Below, piece by piece: positions 18,561-25,935 of a stretch of 49,703 nt of DNA; the first letter of the stretch is position 1, and every line of letters starts with the position of its first letter. The position numbers and the translations under genes are program-made. Source of the DNA: Clostridia bacterium (GTDB lineage: Bacteria; Bacillota; Clostridia; Christensenellales; DTU072). Below the pieces are notes generated by a model, which saw nothing but the letters and a program-made list of their open reading frames with translations, had not been told where the DNA came from and did no database searches. The stretch is from contig JAFTZC010000045.1 in NCBI GenBank assembly GCA_017461065.1, forward strand, positions 1 to 49,703. Reading direction: 5' to 3'.

Positions 18561-19868
18561 TTATTTTTTGCGAGTAAATAGGGCGGGGAGAATGATTGGT
18601 TGCTTTTCTCCGATTTCTACCATTTGCTTGCTAATTTGCTCTCTTAGCTTTGCGCGTACGTCTTTGTACTTAGGAGATTTAATCAAATTGACCTTCTGGC
18701 AGGGGTCTGCGTTTACGTCGTAAAGATAGTCTTCAAAGTATATCTTAGCTTTAGCTTTGATATAACCGATGCCAACGGCTCTGATTGAGTAGAGATAGTC
18801 TTTAGTACGGATAGCTCTGCCCACTTGCGATTCGCTGATTTGAATGAATGCGTGCTCGCGTTTGACTTCGCTTTGAAGTGAATTGCCGCTATATGAAGTA
18901 GGTATCTCAATGCCTGCCATATCAAGCAAGGTTGCAGGTAGGTCGATTAGACTTACGATATCACTAACGGACTCACCGCCTACGAATTTTCCACCCTTAA
19001 TGATAAGTGGAATATGGGTGCAACTATCGTGTGGGCTACGCTTGTATTCAAGGTTTCTCGTCTTAAAGTGTGAGCCGTGGTCGGAAGTATATATGATGAT
19101 AGTATCGTCGTAAATTCCTTTTTCCTTTAGCTTTTCTACGAGTCTGCCAACGTTGTAGTCCAAGCGATTTATCGCGCTGATATAGTCGGGATAGTTTTTT
19201 GCGTAATCGCCTTTTAGGAATGTTAGGTCGTCCGGGATAGGATAGTCTTTGTAGCTTTCCACCGTAGGCTTATAACCTTCGTAGCAATGTCTGTCGTTTT
19301 GGTGATGGGGCTCAAGCTGAGAGATAAACATAAAGAATGGCTTGTCGCCCGAGTGGTTGTCAATATACTCGGTTGCATAGTCGTTTATGCAGTCTGCACG
19401 ATAGCCTTTGAACTCAAGCTTGTTGCCGTTTTCGTCAAATACGTAACCGTCGTATCCGTGTGAAGTGAACTCTAAAACGTCTGCGGCTCTCATATATTGA
19501 TATTTGCCTTGGCGGTCTTTTGGTATACTGCTATTTTCACAGTGGATACCTATACCGGGGTATCTATCGCTTGCTAAGTGCCACTTGCCAATGTAGGCCG
19601 TGTCGTATCCGTTCTCGTTGAAATACTCGGCCAAAGGCTTGATGTCGTCCTTGAGCGCGATGCCGTTCCAGTAGGAGCGGTTCTCGGTTGCATAGGTGCC
19701 GCTTTGGAGGCAAGCTCTTGCCGGGCCGCACACGGGTTGACAGGTAAAACAGTTTTCAAACTTAACGCCTTCGCTTGCAAGAGTGGTTAGCGAAGGGGTA
19801 AGAGTAGGGGTAACCGTATCCCATCTTTGTTGGTCTGCAAAATAAAAAATAATATTAGGTTTCTTCAT
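18561..19868 (-). CDS. Type I sulfatase (alkaline phosphatase superfamily)
   Basis: The 435-residue protein starts MKKPNIIFYFADQQ, the usual sulfatase N-terminus with a metal-binding Asp. The modification motif is C47-G-P-A-R51 (CxPxR), so Cys47 should be converted to formylglycine; in anaerobes a radical-SAM maturase (anSME) does this, and none is encoded in this window. Other expected residues are visible: K95 and H97 in GKWH, the metal pair D263/H264 in TSDHG, and the C-terminal substrate-pocket region. No signal peptide is present, so it likely desulfates imported sugars in the cytoplasm. It stands alone on the minus strand, divergent from the citrate synthase operon. No Shine-Dalgarno is seen upstream; the promoter places the transcript start almost at the ATG. 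Which sulfated sugar it uses (mucin, glycosaminoglycan or other) is unknown. Confidence 0.88.
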   Translation of the reverse strand: MKKPNIIFYFADQQRWDTVTPTLTPSLTTLASEGVKFENCFTCQPVCGPARACLQSGTYATENRSYWNGIALKDDIKPLAEYFNENGYDTAYIGKWHLASDRYPGIGIHCENSSIPKDRQGKYQYMRAADVLEFTSHGYDGYVFDENGNKLEFKGYRADCINDYATEYIDNHSGDKPFFMFISQLEPHHQNDRHCYEGYKPTVESYKDYPIPDDLTFLKGDYAKNYPDYISAINRLDYNVGRLVEKLKEKGIYDDTIIIYTSDHGSHFKTRNLEYKRSPHDSCTHIPLIIKGGKFVGGESVSDIVSLIDLPATLLDMAGIEIPTSYSGNSLQSEVKREHAFIQISESQVGRAIRTKDYLYSIRAVGIGYIKAKAKIYFEDYLYDVNADPCQKVNLIKSPKYKDVRAKLREQISKQMVEIGEKQPIILPALFTRKK

Positions 19869-19877
19869 AATGTCACA

Positions 19878-19906
19878 ATTATACTACATTATATTGCTTT
19901 TTTCAA
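19878..19906 (-). promoter_or_regulatory. Sulfatase promoter implying a leaderless transcript
   Basis: On the minus strand TTGAAA (19906-19901) and a perfect TATAAT (19883-19878) are separated by 17 nt. Only 9 nt lie between the -10 box and the ATG at 19868, so a start site about 7 nt past the -10 leaves a leader of roughly 1-3 nt with no ribosome binding site. Confidence 0.7.
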
Positions 19907-19962
19907 GAAAAATCGTGCTTTTTTTCATACGTCGCACACCTGCGTATGCGCGCAATTATATA

Positions 19963-19991
19963 TTGACAATTTTTTGAAAATTTGCTAAACT
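19963..19991 (+). promoter_or_regulatory. Promoter of the citrate synthase-led operon
   Basis: A perfect -35 TTGACA (19963-19968) and -10 TAAACT (19986-19991) have a 17-nt spacer. The spacer is AT-rich, unlike the surface-protein promoters, but a GCGCGC run lies just upstream at 19948-19953. The leader is roughly 55 nt and ends with GGAGG (20044-20048). Confidence 0.75.
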
Positions 19992-20053
19992 AATTTTAAC
20001 TATGGCTTAACCATAAATGGTTATGATATTCATAACTAAAATTGGAGGTTATT

Positions 20054-21427
20054 ATGGCAAAAGGAAGCAATCCTAGAAATCCACTACAAAAAAAGATAAA
20101 AGAACTTTCTGTTCCTGCAGCTGAAAGCACCATCATCAAACAAGAGTATTACGATAAATTCGATTGTAAGCGTGGCTTGAGAGATATTAACGGTAAAGGT
20201 GTTTTGGTTGGACTAACCGAGATTTCCGAAATAATTGCGGCAAAGGAGGATGCCGAAGGCAATCGTATCCCCGTTGACGGCGAGCTTTACTATCGCGGAA
20301 TACCGATTGAAGATATCGTAAAAGGTTTTGTAAAAGAAAAACGTTTCGGCTATGAAGAAGTAGTATATCTTCTTTTGTTTGGTAAACTTCCAACTGCAAA
20401 AGAATTCGATGAATTCAAAGACATTCTATCATCATTACGTAAGCTTCCAAACGGATTTTTGCGTGACGTAATTATGAAGAAGTCAAGCCCTGATATGATG
20501 AACGTTTTGCAAAGGAGCGTCCTAACGATGTATGCTTACGACGACAATCCCGATAGCATAGCTATCGACAACGTATTGATGCAATGTTTGGATTTGATTG
20601 CAAAATTCCCAATGCTTAGCGTTTACGGATATCAAGTTTTTAAGCATTATCACGAAGACGGCGACTTGATTATTCACCAACCCGAAGCCGAGCTCAGCAC
20701 GGCCGAAAATATACTTAGAATGCTACGCGACGACGGCAAATTCTCTCCACTTGAGGCAAAGCTTCTCGACCTATGTTTAGTGTTACACGCAGAACACGGC
20801 GGTGGTAACAACTCCACGTTCACTGACCACGTAGTAACGAGCTCAGGAACCGATACCTATTCGGCAATTGCGGCGTCTCTCGGCTCGCTCAAGGGTCCAA
20901 GACACGGCGGTGCTAACGCTAAGGTTATCAAGATGATGGATGATATCGCAGCTAACGTAAAGAGCTATTCTGAAAAGGATATCAAAGATTATCTTGCACA
21001 AATTCTTGACGGCAAGGTATTTGATAACCAAGGTCTAATTTATGGAATGGGCCACGCAATCTACTCCAAATCCGACCCAAGAGCCAAGATTTTGAAGAGC
21101 TTCGTAAAGCCGCTTGCTATTGAAAAGGGTATGGAAAAAGAATACGAGCTTTATCGTAAGATAGAAGTGCTTGCACCTCAAGTAATTGCCGAAAAACGTA
21201 AGATTTATAAGGGCGTATCGGCAAACATCGACTTCTACTCAGGATTTATTTATCGTTTGCTTGGTATTCCTACCGAGTTATTTACGCCCATTTTTGCAAT
21301 TAGCCGTATCGCAGGTTGGTCGGCTCACCGTATCGAAGAGCTTTCAAACGCAGGCAAGATTATCCGTCCTGCATACGACGCGGTTGCACCGCGCGCAAAG
21401 TACGTAAAGCTTAGCGAGAGAAAATAG
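20054..21427 (+). CDS. Citrate synthase
   Basis: This 457-residue enzyme condenses acetyl-CoA with oxaloacetate to citrate; a 2-methylcitrate synthase cannot be excluded. With numbering from ATG 20054, family landmarks are H248 in HAEHGGGN, H284 in GPRHGG, the catalytic H334 in GMGHAIY and D393 in ANIDFYSG. ATG 20054 is chosen over the in-frame TTG at 20042, which overlaps the ribosome binding site GGAGG (20044-20048). Length and motifs match the clostridial citrate synthases of about 450 residues. Its position is the odd part: it is the first gene of an operon whose other members are glycan- and phosphoester-processing enzymes, only 13 nt before the GH20 gene. No aconitase or isocitrate dehydrogenase is nearby, so it may simply draw off carbon for glutamate synthesis when the sugar is consumed. 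Confidence 0.92.
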   Translation: MAKGSNPRNPLQKKIKELSVPAAESTIIKQEYYDKFDCKRGLRDINGKGVLVGLTEISEIIAAKEDAEGNRIPVDGELYYRGIPIEDIVKGFVKEKRFGYEEVVYLLLFGKLPTAKEFDEFKDILSSLRKLPNGFLRDVIMKKSSPDMMNVLQRSVLTMYAYDDNPDSIAIDNVLMQCLDLIAKFPMLSVYGYQVFKHYHEDGDLIIHQPEAELSTAENILRMLRDDGKFSPLEAKLLDLCLVLHAEHGGGNNSTFTDHVVTSSGTDTYSAIAASLGSLKGPRHGGANAKVIKMMDDIAANVKSYSEKDIKDYLAQILDGKVFDNQGLIYGMGHAIYSKSDPRAKILKSFVKPLAIEKGMEKEYELYRKIEVLAPQVIAEKRKIYKGVSANIDFYSGFIYRLLGIPTELFTPIFAISRIAGWSAHRIEELSNAGKIIRPAYDAVAPRAKYVKLSERK

Positions 21428-21440
21428 TTAAGAGGTAATT

Positions 21441-23063
21441 ATGATCAATCTAATTCCAAAGCCCAAATTCGTTGAAGAAAAGTTTGGCGAATTCGTTATT
21501 AACGGCGAAACCACTTTATATGCCGACGATAATTTGACCTTTGCAAGGGATAGCTTGAACGCTTTTGTTGAAGAAACTTGCGGATACAAACTTCCCGTAG
21601 TGGTATCTAAGCAAGCAGGCATTGCCTTTGTATACGATAGGCATATCCATAAAGAAGGTTATACGCTGAGTGCCGACGTAGATAACGTCGTAATAAAAGC
21701 TTCAAGCGAAGCAGGTGCTTTTTACGCAGTTCAAAGTTTAAGGCAACTCACTCGTGGCGACTTGATTGAAAACGCCGAGTTTTTGACTTTGCACGCAGTA
21801 TATATCGAAGACGAGCCCCGTTATAACGTACGCTCCATTATGCTTGATGAAGCAAGACACTTTTTCGGTATGGACGTTGTCAAAAACCTATTGGATATGA
21901 TGGCTTATCACAAGCTAAATACTTTGCATTGGCACTTGACCGATAACGAAGGCTGGAGAATTGAAATCAAAAAATATCCGTTACTAACCGAAGTGGGTGC
22001 TATCCGCAAAGGCACGCAGACTATGGCGTGGGGTAATCAATGTATCGATTGGACTTTGCACGAAGGCTATTATACTCAACAAGAAATCAAAGAGATCGTA
22101 CAATATGCAGAGCGTTTGAACATAACCATTATACCCGAAATAGATATGCCGGCACACTTTGGTGCAGCAATTGCTGCTTATCCTTGGCTTAGTTGCCGTG
22201 ACGTCGAAATGGACGTTCCAATTATACACGGCGGTACTCCCGAGAAAAATGGTATAGGTCACGTAATTGCTTGCACCGGCAAGGAAAGCACCTTCCGTTT
22301 TATTTACGACGTACTCGATGAAGTTTGCGCGTTATTCCCCGGTCCATATGTACATATCGGCGGAGACGAAGCTCCTAAGGGCGAGTGGAAAAAATGTCCC
22401 CATTGCCAAAAGGTTATCGAAGAAATGGGCCTAAAGGATGAAGAAAATCTACAAGGTTACTTCAATAATAAAATAGCCGTATATCTCAAGCGTAAGGGCA
22501 AGAGAATGATTGGTTGGAACGAAATTTTAACTTCAAAGAAGTTAGACAACTCTATCATCGCCGAATACTGGACGCACAAAAGGGATATGAAGGTCGAAAA
22601 CTATCTTCTAAGCGGTCACGACGTAATCCTTGCAAAGCATCAAGCGTTTTATCTTGATATGACTTATGCGCAAAACAATCTCAAAACAACCTATGAATTC
22701 GAGCCCGAAAAGTATAATATTACGGCAGGCTTAAAGGGTATTTTGGGCTTAGAAGGCGCTGTATGGACGGAGTGGATTTCGACGGAAGAAAGATTAAACT
22801 TCCAGCTTTACCCAAGACTACAAGCCGTATCGGAAGTCGCTTGGACACCCAAGGAAAACCGCAACTATAAGGACTTTATGGAGCGCCTTAAAAAGTATTT
22901 GCCTATTTTGGATAGATACGACGTCGTATATTGTCCGTTGAGTATGGTAAACCAAGGCGGTCTCAAGAAGCTTTCTACTATAAACGAGTTTAACAAGAGA
23001 AACGCTCACGCCGAATATAATCGTGCTATGAGCATAAGAAAGAGAAAGAAATATCGCGTATGA
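21441..23063 (+). CDS. GH20 beta-N-acetylhexosaminidase
   Basis: This 540-residue GH20 enzyme removes terminal beta-GlcNAc or beta-GalNAc by substrate-assisted catalysis. An N-terminal alpha/beta domain (about 1-120, GAFYAVQSLRQL) precedes the barrel. The signature HWHLTDNEGWRIEIKKYP lies near residues 164-180. The catalytic pair D309-E310 is in VHIGGDEAP, followed by a CPHC pair near residues 319-322. There is no signal peptide, so it acts in the cytoplasm on imported oligosaccharides. AGAGG precedes the start 13 nt after citrate synthase. Its TGA stop overlaps the next start in an ATGA arrangement, implying translational coupling. Confidence 0.92.
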   Translation: MINLIPKPKFVEEKFGEFVINGETTLYADDNLTFARDSLNAFVEETCGYKLPVVVSKQAGIAFVYDRHIHKEGYTLSADVDNVVIKASSEAGAFYAVQSLRQLTRGDLIENAEFLTLHAVYIEDEPRYNVRSIMLDEARHFFGMDVVKNLLDMMAYHKLNTLHWHLTDNEGWRIEIKKYPLLTEVGAIRKGTQTMAWGNQCIDWTLHEGYYTQQEIKEIVQYAERLNITIIPEIDMPAHFGAAIAAYPWLSCRDVEMDVPIIHGGTPEKNGIGHVIACTGKESTFRFIYDVLDEVCALFPGPYVHIGGDEAPKGEWKKCPHCQKVIEEMGLKDEENLQGYFNNKIAVYLKRKGKRMIGWNEILTSKKLDNSIIAEYWTHKRDMKVENYLLSGHDVILAKHQAFYLDMTYAQNNLKTTYEFEPEKYNITAGLKGILGLEGAVWTEWISTEERLNFQLYPRLQAVSEVAWTPKENRNYKDFMERLKKYLPILDRYDVVYCPLSMVNQGGLKKLSTINEFNKRNAHAEYNRAMSIRKRKKYRV

Positions 23064-23503
23064 TGATTTTTGCCACCACCATTGAAATCGGTAGGGAAGA
23101 TTGCTTTAAGCATATTGACCTTCCTTTCAAGGTGGAGGCCGATTATTCGCGTTTAATAATCAAGTATAGCTATTCTCCCAAGAAATACGAAGGAAGCGAT
23201 GCTTTCGATTTAGCTCTCGAAGCGTTTAAGGCCGTATATGGTGATGCACCGATAAGCGAGAGCGACGTGCTTAGCGAGTTGCCGCTCAACAATCACGTTA
23301 CGCTATCCCTTTCAATGGGCGACGAGCTTATAGGTACGGCACATAGACACGCAAACGAGATGAGTATTGAAGTGGGCGGCGGGTCTTCCGTAGGGTTTAA
23401 GCCCTATATAATCAAGAAAGGTAGCTATGCGATTACGCTTTCTTGCCACGCGGTACTAAGCGAAAAGATCGTAGCAAAGGTCGAAGTGTATGGGCAAGAA
23501 TAA
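23060..23503 (+). CDS. Small protein of unknown function, coupled to the PHP phosphoesterase
   Basis: This 147-residue protein is not recognised. It is mostly beta-strand-like, with alternating hydrophobic and polar residues, a central SLSMGDELIGTAHRHAN segment and no signal peptide or membrane helix. Its start overlaps the GH20 stop by 4 nt (a second in-frame ATG follows directly), and its end overlaps the PHP gene start by 14 nt. This is typical of a translationally coupled partner. In some CehA/McbA-type proteins the PHP domain carries an N-terminal beta domain, so this could be a detached accessory domain of the next protein. That is inference from position and size, not from sequence similarity. 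Confidence 0.65.
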   Translation: MMIFATTIEIGREDCFKHIDLPFKVEADYSRLIIKYSYSPKKYEGSDAFDLALEAFKAVYGDAPISESDVLSELPLNNHVTLSLSMGDELIGTAHRHANEMSIEVGGGSSVGFKPYIIKKGSYAITLSCHAVLSEKIVAKVEVYGQE

Positions 23504-24182
23504 ATTCAAGTTCGAACTACATACGCACACCGTTCATAGTGACGGCGCATTTACTCCAAAGGAGCTTGTGGAAAGCGCCAAAAAGCACGGATACTATGGC
23601 ATTGCACTCACTGACCACAATACGACGAGCGGTTGTGATAGCGCCGTTGAGTGGGGTAAAAAGCTTGGCGTGTTGGTTATCCCGGGGATAGAGTGGACGA
23701 CCTTCTACGGACATATCGTAGTACTTGGCGGCAATTCTAAAGTGGATTGGCGCAAAGTTAATCCCGATACCGTAATCGAATTAATAGAGGAAGCTCGCGC
23801 GGCAGGGGACGTAGTAGGACTTGCTCACCCATATAGAGTGGGGTATCCCGTTTGTACGGGTGGTAAAAACCAATTTCCTAAGGAAATTTTTGAGCATTTG
23901 GACTTCTATGAAGCGGTGTCCGGCGAGATTGACGACCCAAGTAATCTAAGCGCTATATTAGAGTATAATGAGCTCAAAAGCAGGGGATATAGTCTATCCG
24001 CTGCGTATGGTAGAGATTGGCACAAAGACGCAGATAAGAGTGGCGCAAAATACGGAGCAACTTACTTGCTTTCCGATAAAGAAAAACTAAATTTGACCGA
24101 GGCTATTGAGCTTATTAAAAGCGGTTGTACTTTGGTTGGATATAGAGATACGGCAAACAATATTTTGGAGGAGAAGATATGA
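23490..24182 (+). CDS. PHP-domain metal-dependent phosphoesterase (CehA/McbA-like)
   Basis: This 230-residue single-domain protein has the PHP metal-ligand set: H11-T-H13 and D18 (HTHTVHSDG), D42-H43 (LTDHNTTSG), E68 and H75 (GIEWTTFYGHI), H113 (GLAHPYR) and D176-W-H178 (GRDWHKD). Such enzymes hydrolyse phosphomonoesters or phosphodiesters with a two- or three-metal site. It overlaps the gene before it by 14 nt and the GDPD gene after it by 4 nt (ATGA). The pairing of a PHP phosphoesterase with a GDPD-type phosphodiesterase in a hexosaminidase operon suggests processing of a phosphodiester-linked sugar, for example a glycerophosphate- or phosphate-decorated glycan fragment. Confidence 0.85.
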   Translation: MGKNKFKFELHTHTVHSDGAFTPKELVESAKKHGYYGIALTDHNTTSGCDSAVEWGKKLGVLVIPGIEWTTFYGHIVVLGGNSKVDWRKVNPDTVIELIEEARAAGDVVGLAHPYRVGYPVCTGGKNQFPKEIFEHLDFYEAVSGEIDDPSNLSAILEYNELKSRGYSLSAAYGRDWHKDADKSGAKYGATYLLSDKEKLNLTEAIELIKSGCTLVGYRDTANNILEEKI

Positions 24183-24811
24183 TTACAGCTCACGGTGGAT
24201 CCCTAAAAACGGGTAGGAATTCAAAGAAGTATTTCGAGGTTATGGCTAATCTCAATATGGAAGCTATTGAAGTAGATATTCGCACCAAAAACGGCGAGCT
24301 TTATCTTGGGCATACGCATATTCCCTTTTTCAAAAGCAAAAGAATACCGCTAAGCTACGTTTTTGAGTTTTGTAAAAAGTATGATAAACGAGTAAACTGT
24401 GACGTTAAGGAAAAGGGTATGGTTAAACCCGTTCAACAACTCGCAGAGAGTATGGGCGTCGAGCATCTCGTTTATTTTACAGGTTCCGTTTCTCCCGAAG
24501 AAGTCAAGGATTTGGGCAAGTGTGATTTATACGTAAACGATACCTTCCTTTTCCCTAAATTCTTGCTTACTCTTGATAACCTACCCAAGATTAAGGAGTA
24601 TCTTGATAGCTTTAATTCTCCAAGCTTAAAAGGACTTAACGTCAACTATATGCTTACTCCCAAAAAACTATGGCTCGAAGCCAAAGAAATGGGAATCGGC
24701 GTATCGCTTTATACCGTTGATAACGAAAAGGTTCTTGAAGAAGTAGTCAATATGGGCTTTGATAACGTGACGACCAACAAGGTAGACGTAGCTTTGGCAA
24801 AAAGGAATTAA
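24179..24811 (+). CDS. Glycerophosphodiester phosphodiesterase (GDPD) family protein
   Basis: This 210-residue short GDPD-type TIM barrel has its expected ligands: H5 in AHGG, E31 and D33 in IEVDIR, and H45 in LGHTH. The C-terminal half carries GVSLYTVDNEKVLEEVVNMGFDNVTTN spread near residues 165-202, the usual GDPD closing strands. GDPD enzymes release an alcohol and sn-glycerol 3-phosphate from glycerophosphodiesters. GGAGGAG lies just upstream, and the start overlaps the PHP gene stop. The protein is about 30 residues shorter than typical GDPDs and reads HGG where many relatives have HRG, so a different phosphodiester substrate is possible. There is no signal peptide. Confidence 0.8.
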   Translation: MITAHGGSLKTGRNSKKYFEVMANLNMEAIEVDIRTKNGELYLGHTHIPFFKSKRIPLSYVFEFCKKYDKRVNCDVKEKGMVKPVQQLAESMGVEHLVYFTGSVSPEEVKDLGKCDLYVNDTFLFPKFLLTLDNLPKIKEYLDSFNSPSLKGLNVNYMLTPKKLWLEAKEMGIGVSLYTVDNEKVLEEVVNMGFDNVTTNKVDVALAKRN

Positions 24812-24816
24812 GCAAT

Positions 24817-25935
24817 ATGATTAGGTACGCCGTCATAGGCATAGGCAGGATGGGGAGCATCCACGCAAACAATTTGCACGCAGGGTTGGCAAATGGTGCA
24901 ACCCTTGTCGCCGTATGTGATATTGACGAGCAAAAACTCAATAATTTTAGTATTTCAGCTCCCGATGTTTTGACTTTCGGTAACTATAAAGACCTTGTCT
25001 CAATAGAATTAGACGCTGTGATTATAGCGACACCACACTATCAACACGGCGAAATAGCAAGGTATTTTTTAGATAGGAATATATCCGTTTTATCAGAAAA
25101 ACCACAATGCGTTAGCGTGAGCGAATCACGCCTAATAAACGAGTGTGCAGGCCGCTCAAAAGCCCTTTACGGCATAATGTATAATCAACGCACAAACCCC
25201 GTATATAAGCGCGCTAAAGAAATTATTAGCGGTGGTTTGCTTGGCTCTATCCGTAGGGTGGAAATGGTTGTAACCCACTGGTATCGCTCGCAATTCTATT
25301 ATGACCAAGGTGGTTGGAGAGCAAGCTGGAACGGAGAAGGCGGAGGTATTCTCATCAATCAATGCGTACATCAGTTAGACGTGCTCCAATGGCTGGTAGG
25401 TATGCCAAAAACCATTCGCGCAACGTGTAAAACCGTAAATCGTAACGTCAGCGTTGAAAACGACGTAACGGCGACTTTTGAGTACGATAACGGCGCAACG
25501 GGTGTATTTGTTGCCTCAGGTCACGAACTTTACGGCACCAATAGATTAGAGATAGCCGGTGAGCGTGGCAAAATTACGATTGACGACTACAATCTAACCT
25601 TTATCCAATATGCCAATTCCGAGATAGAAGTAAATTTAGGCGTAACCGAAGGATACGGCTCAACCGAATGCACCGTTGAAAAGCTATCCTATGGTGGAGA
25701 GTATCGCCAAAGGGATGAAAAGTATGGCCAACAGCTAAGGGTAGTGGAAGCATTCACCGATGCTTTAAGCGGTAAGGGCACCCCTGTTGCTTATGGCTCC
25801 GAAGGGATAAACGCGCTAAGCGTTATCAACGGCATATACCTATCTAATTACTGCGATAAAAAAGTTGCCATTCCGCTTGACGGAGAAGAATACGATATAT
25901 TACTAAACCAACTTAAAGAAGGGGAACAAAAATGA
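24817..25935 (+). CDS. Gfo/Idh/MocA-family sugar oxidoreductase
   Basis: This 372-residue NAD(P)-dependent dehydrogenase-like protein has an N-terminal Rossmann fold with G8-x-G10-x-x-G13 and H16. It also has the conserved E94-K95-P96 motif and the family motif GGGILINQCVHQLD, with H185 and D188. Enzymes of this family oxidise or reduce sugars, inositols or sugar acids, or use NAD+ transiently for glycoside cleavage as in GH109 and GH4-like chemistry. It starts 5 nt after the GDPD gene and its stop overlaps the next start (ATGA). In this operon it probably acts on a released monosaccharide or primes a glycosidic bond. The substrate cannot be told from sequence. Confidence 0.88.
   Translation: MIRYAVIGIGRMGSIHANNLHAGLANGATLVAVCDIDEQKLNNFSISAPDVLTFGNYKDLVSIELDAVIIATPHYQHGEIARYFLDRNISVLSEKPQCVSVSESRLINECAGRSKALYGIMYNQRTNPVYKRAKEIISGGLLGSIRRVEMVVTHWYRSQFYYDQGGWRASWNGEGGGILINQCVHQLDVLQWLVGMPKTIRATCKTVNRNVSVENDVTATFEYDNGATGVFVASGHELYGTNRLEIAGERGKITIDDYNLTFIQYANSEIEVNLGVTEGYGSTECTVEKLSYGGEYRQRDEKYGQQLRVVEAFTDALSGKGTPVAYGSEGINALSVINGIYLSNYCDKKVAIPLDGEEYDILLNQLKEGEQK

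Noticed and set aside
20042..20053. TTG start for citrate synthase
   Set aside because: It overlaps the GGAGG ribosome binding site; ATG 20054 is correctly spaced.
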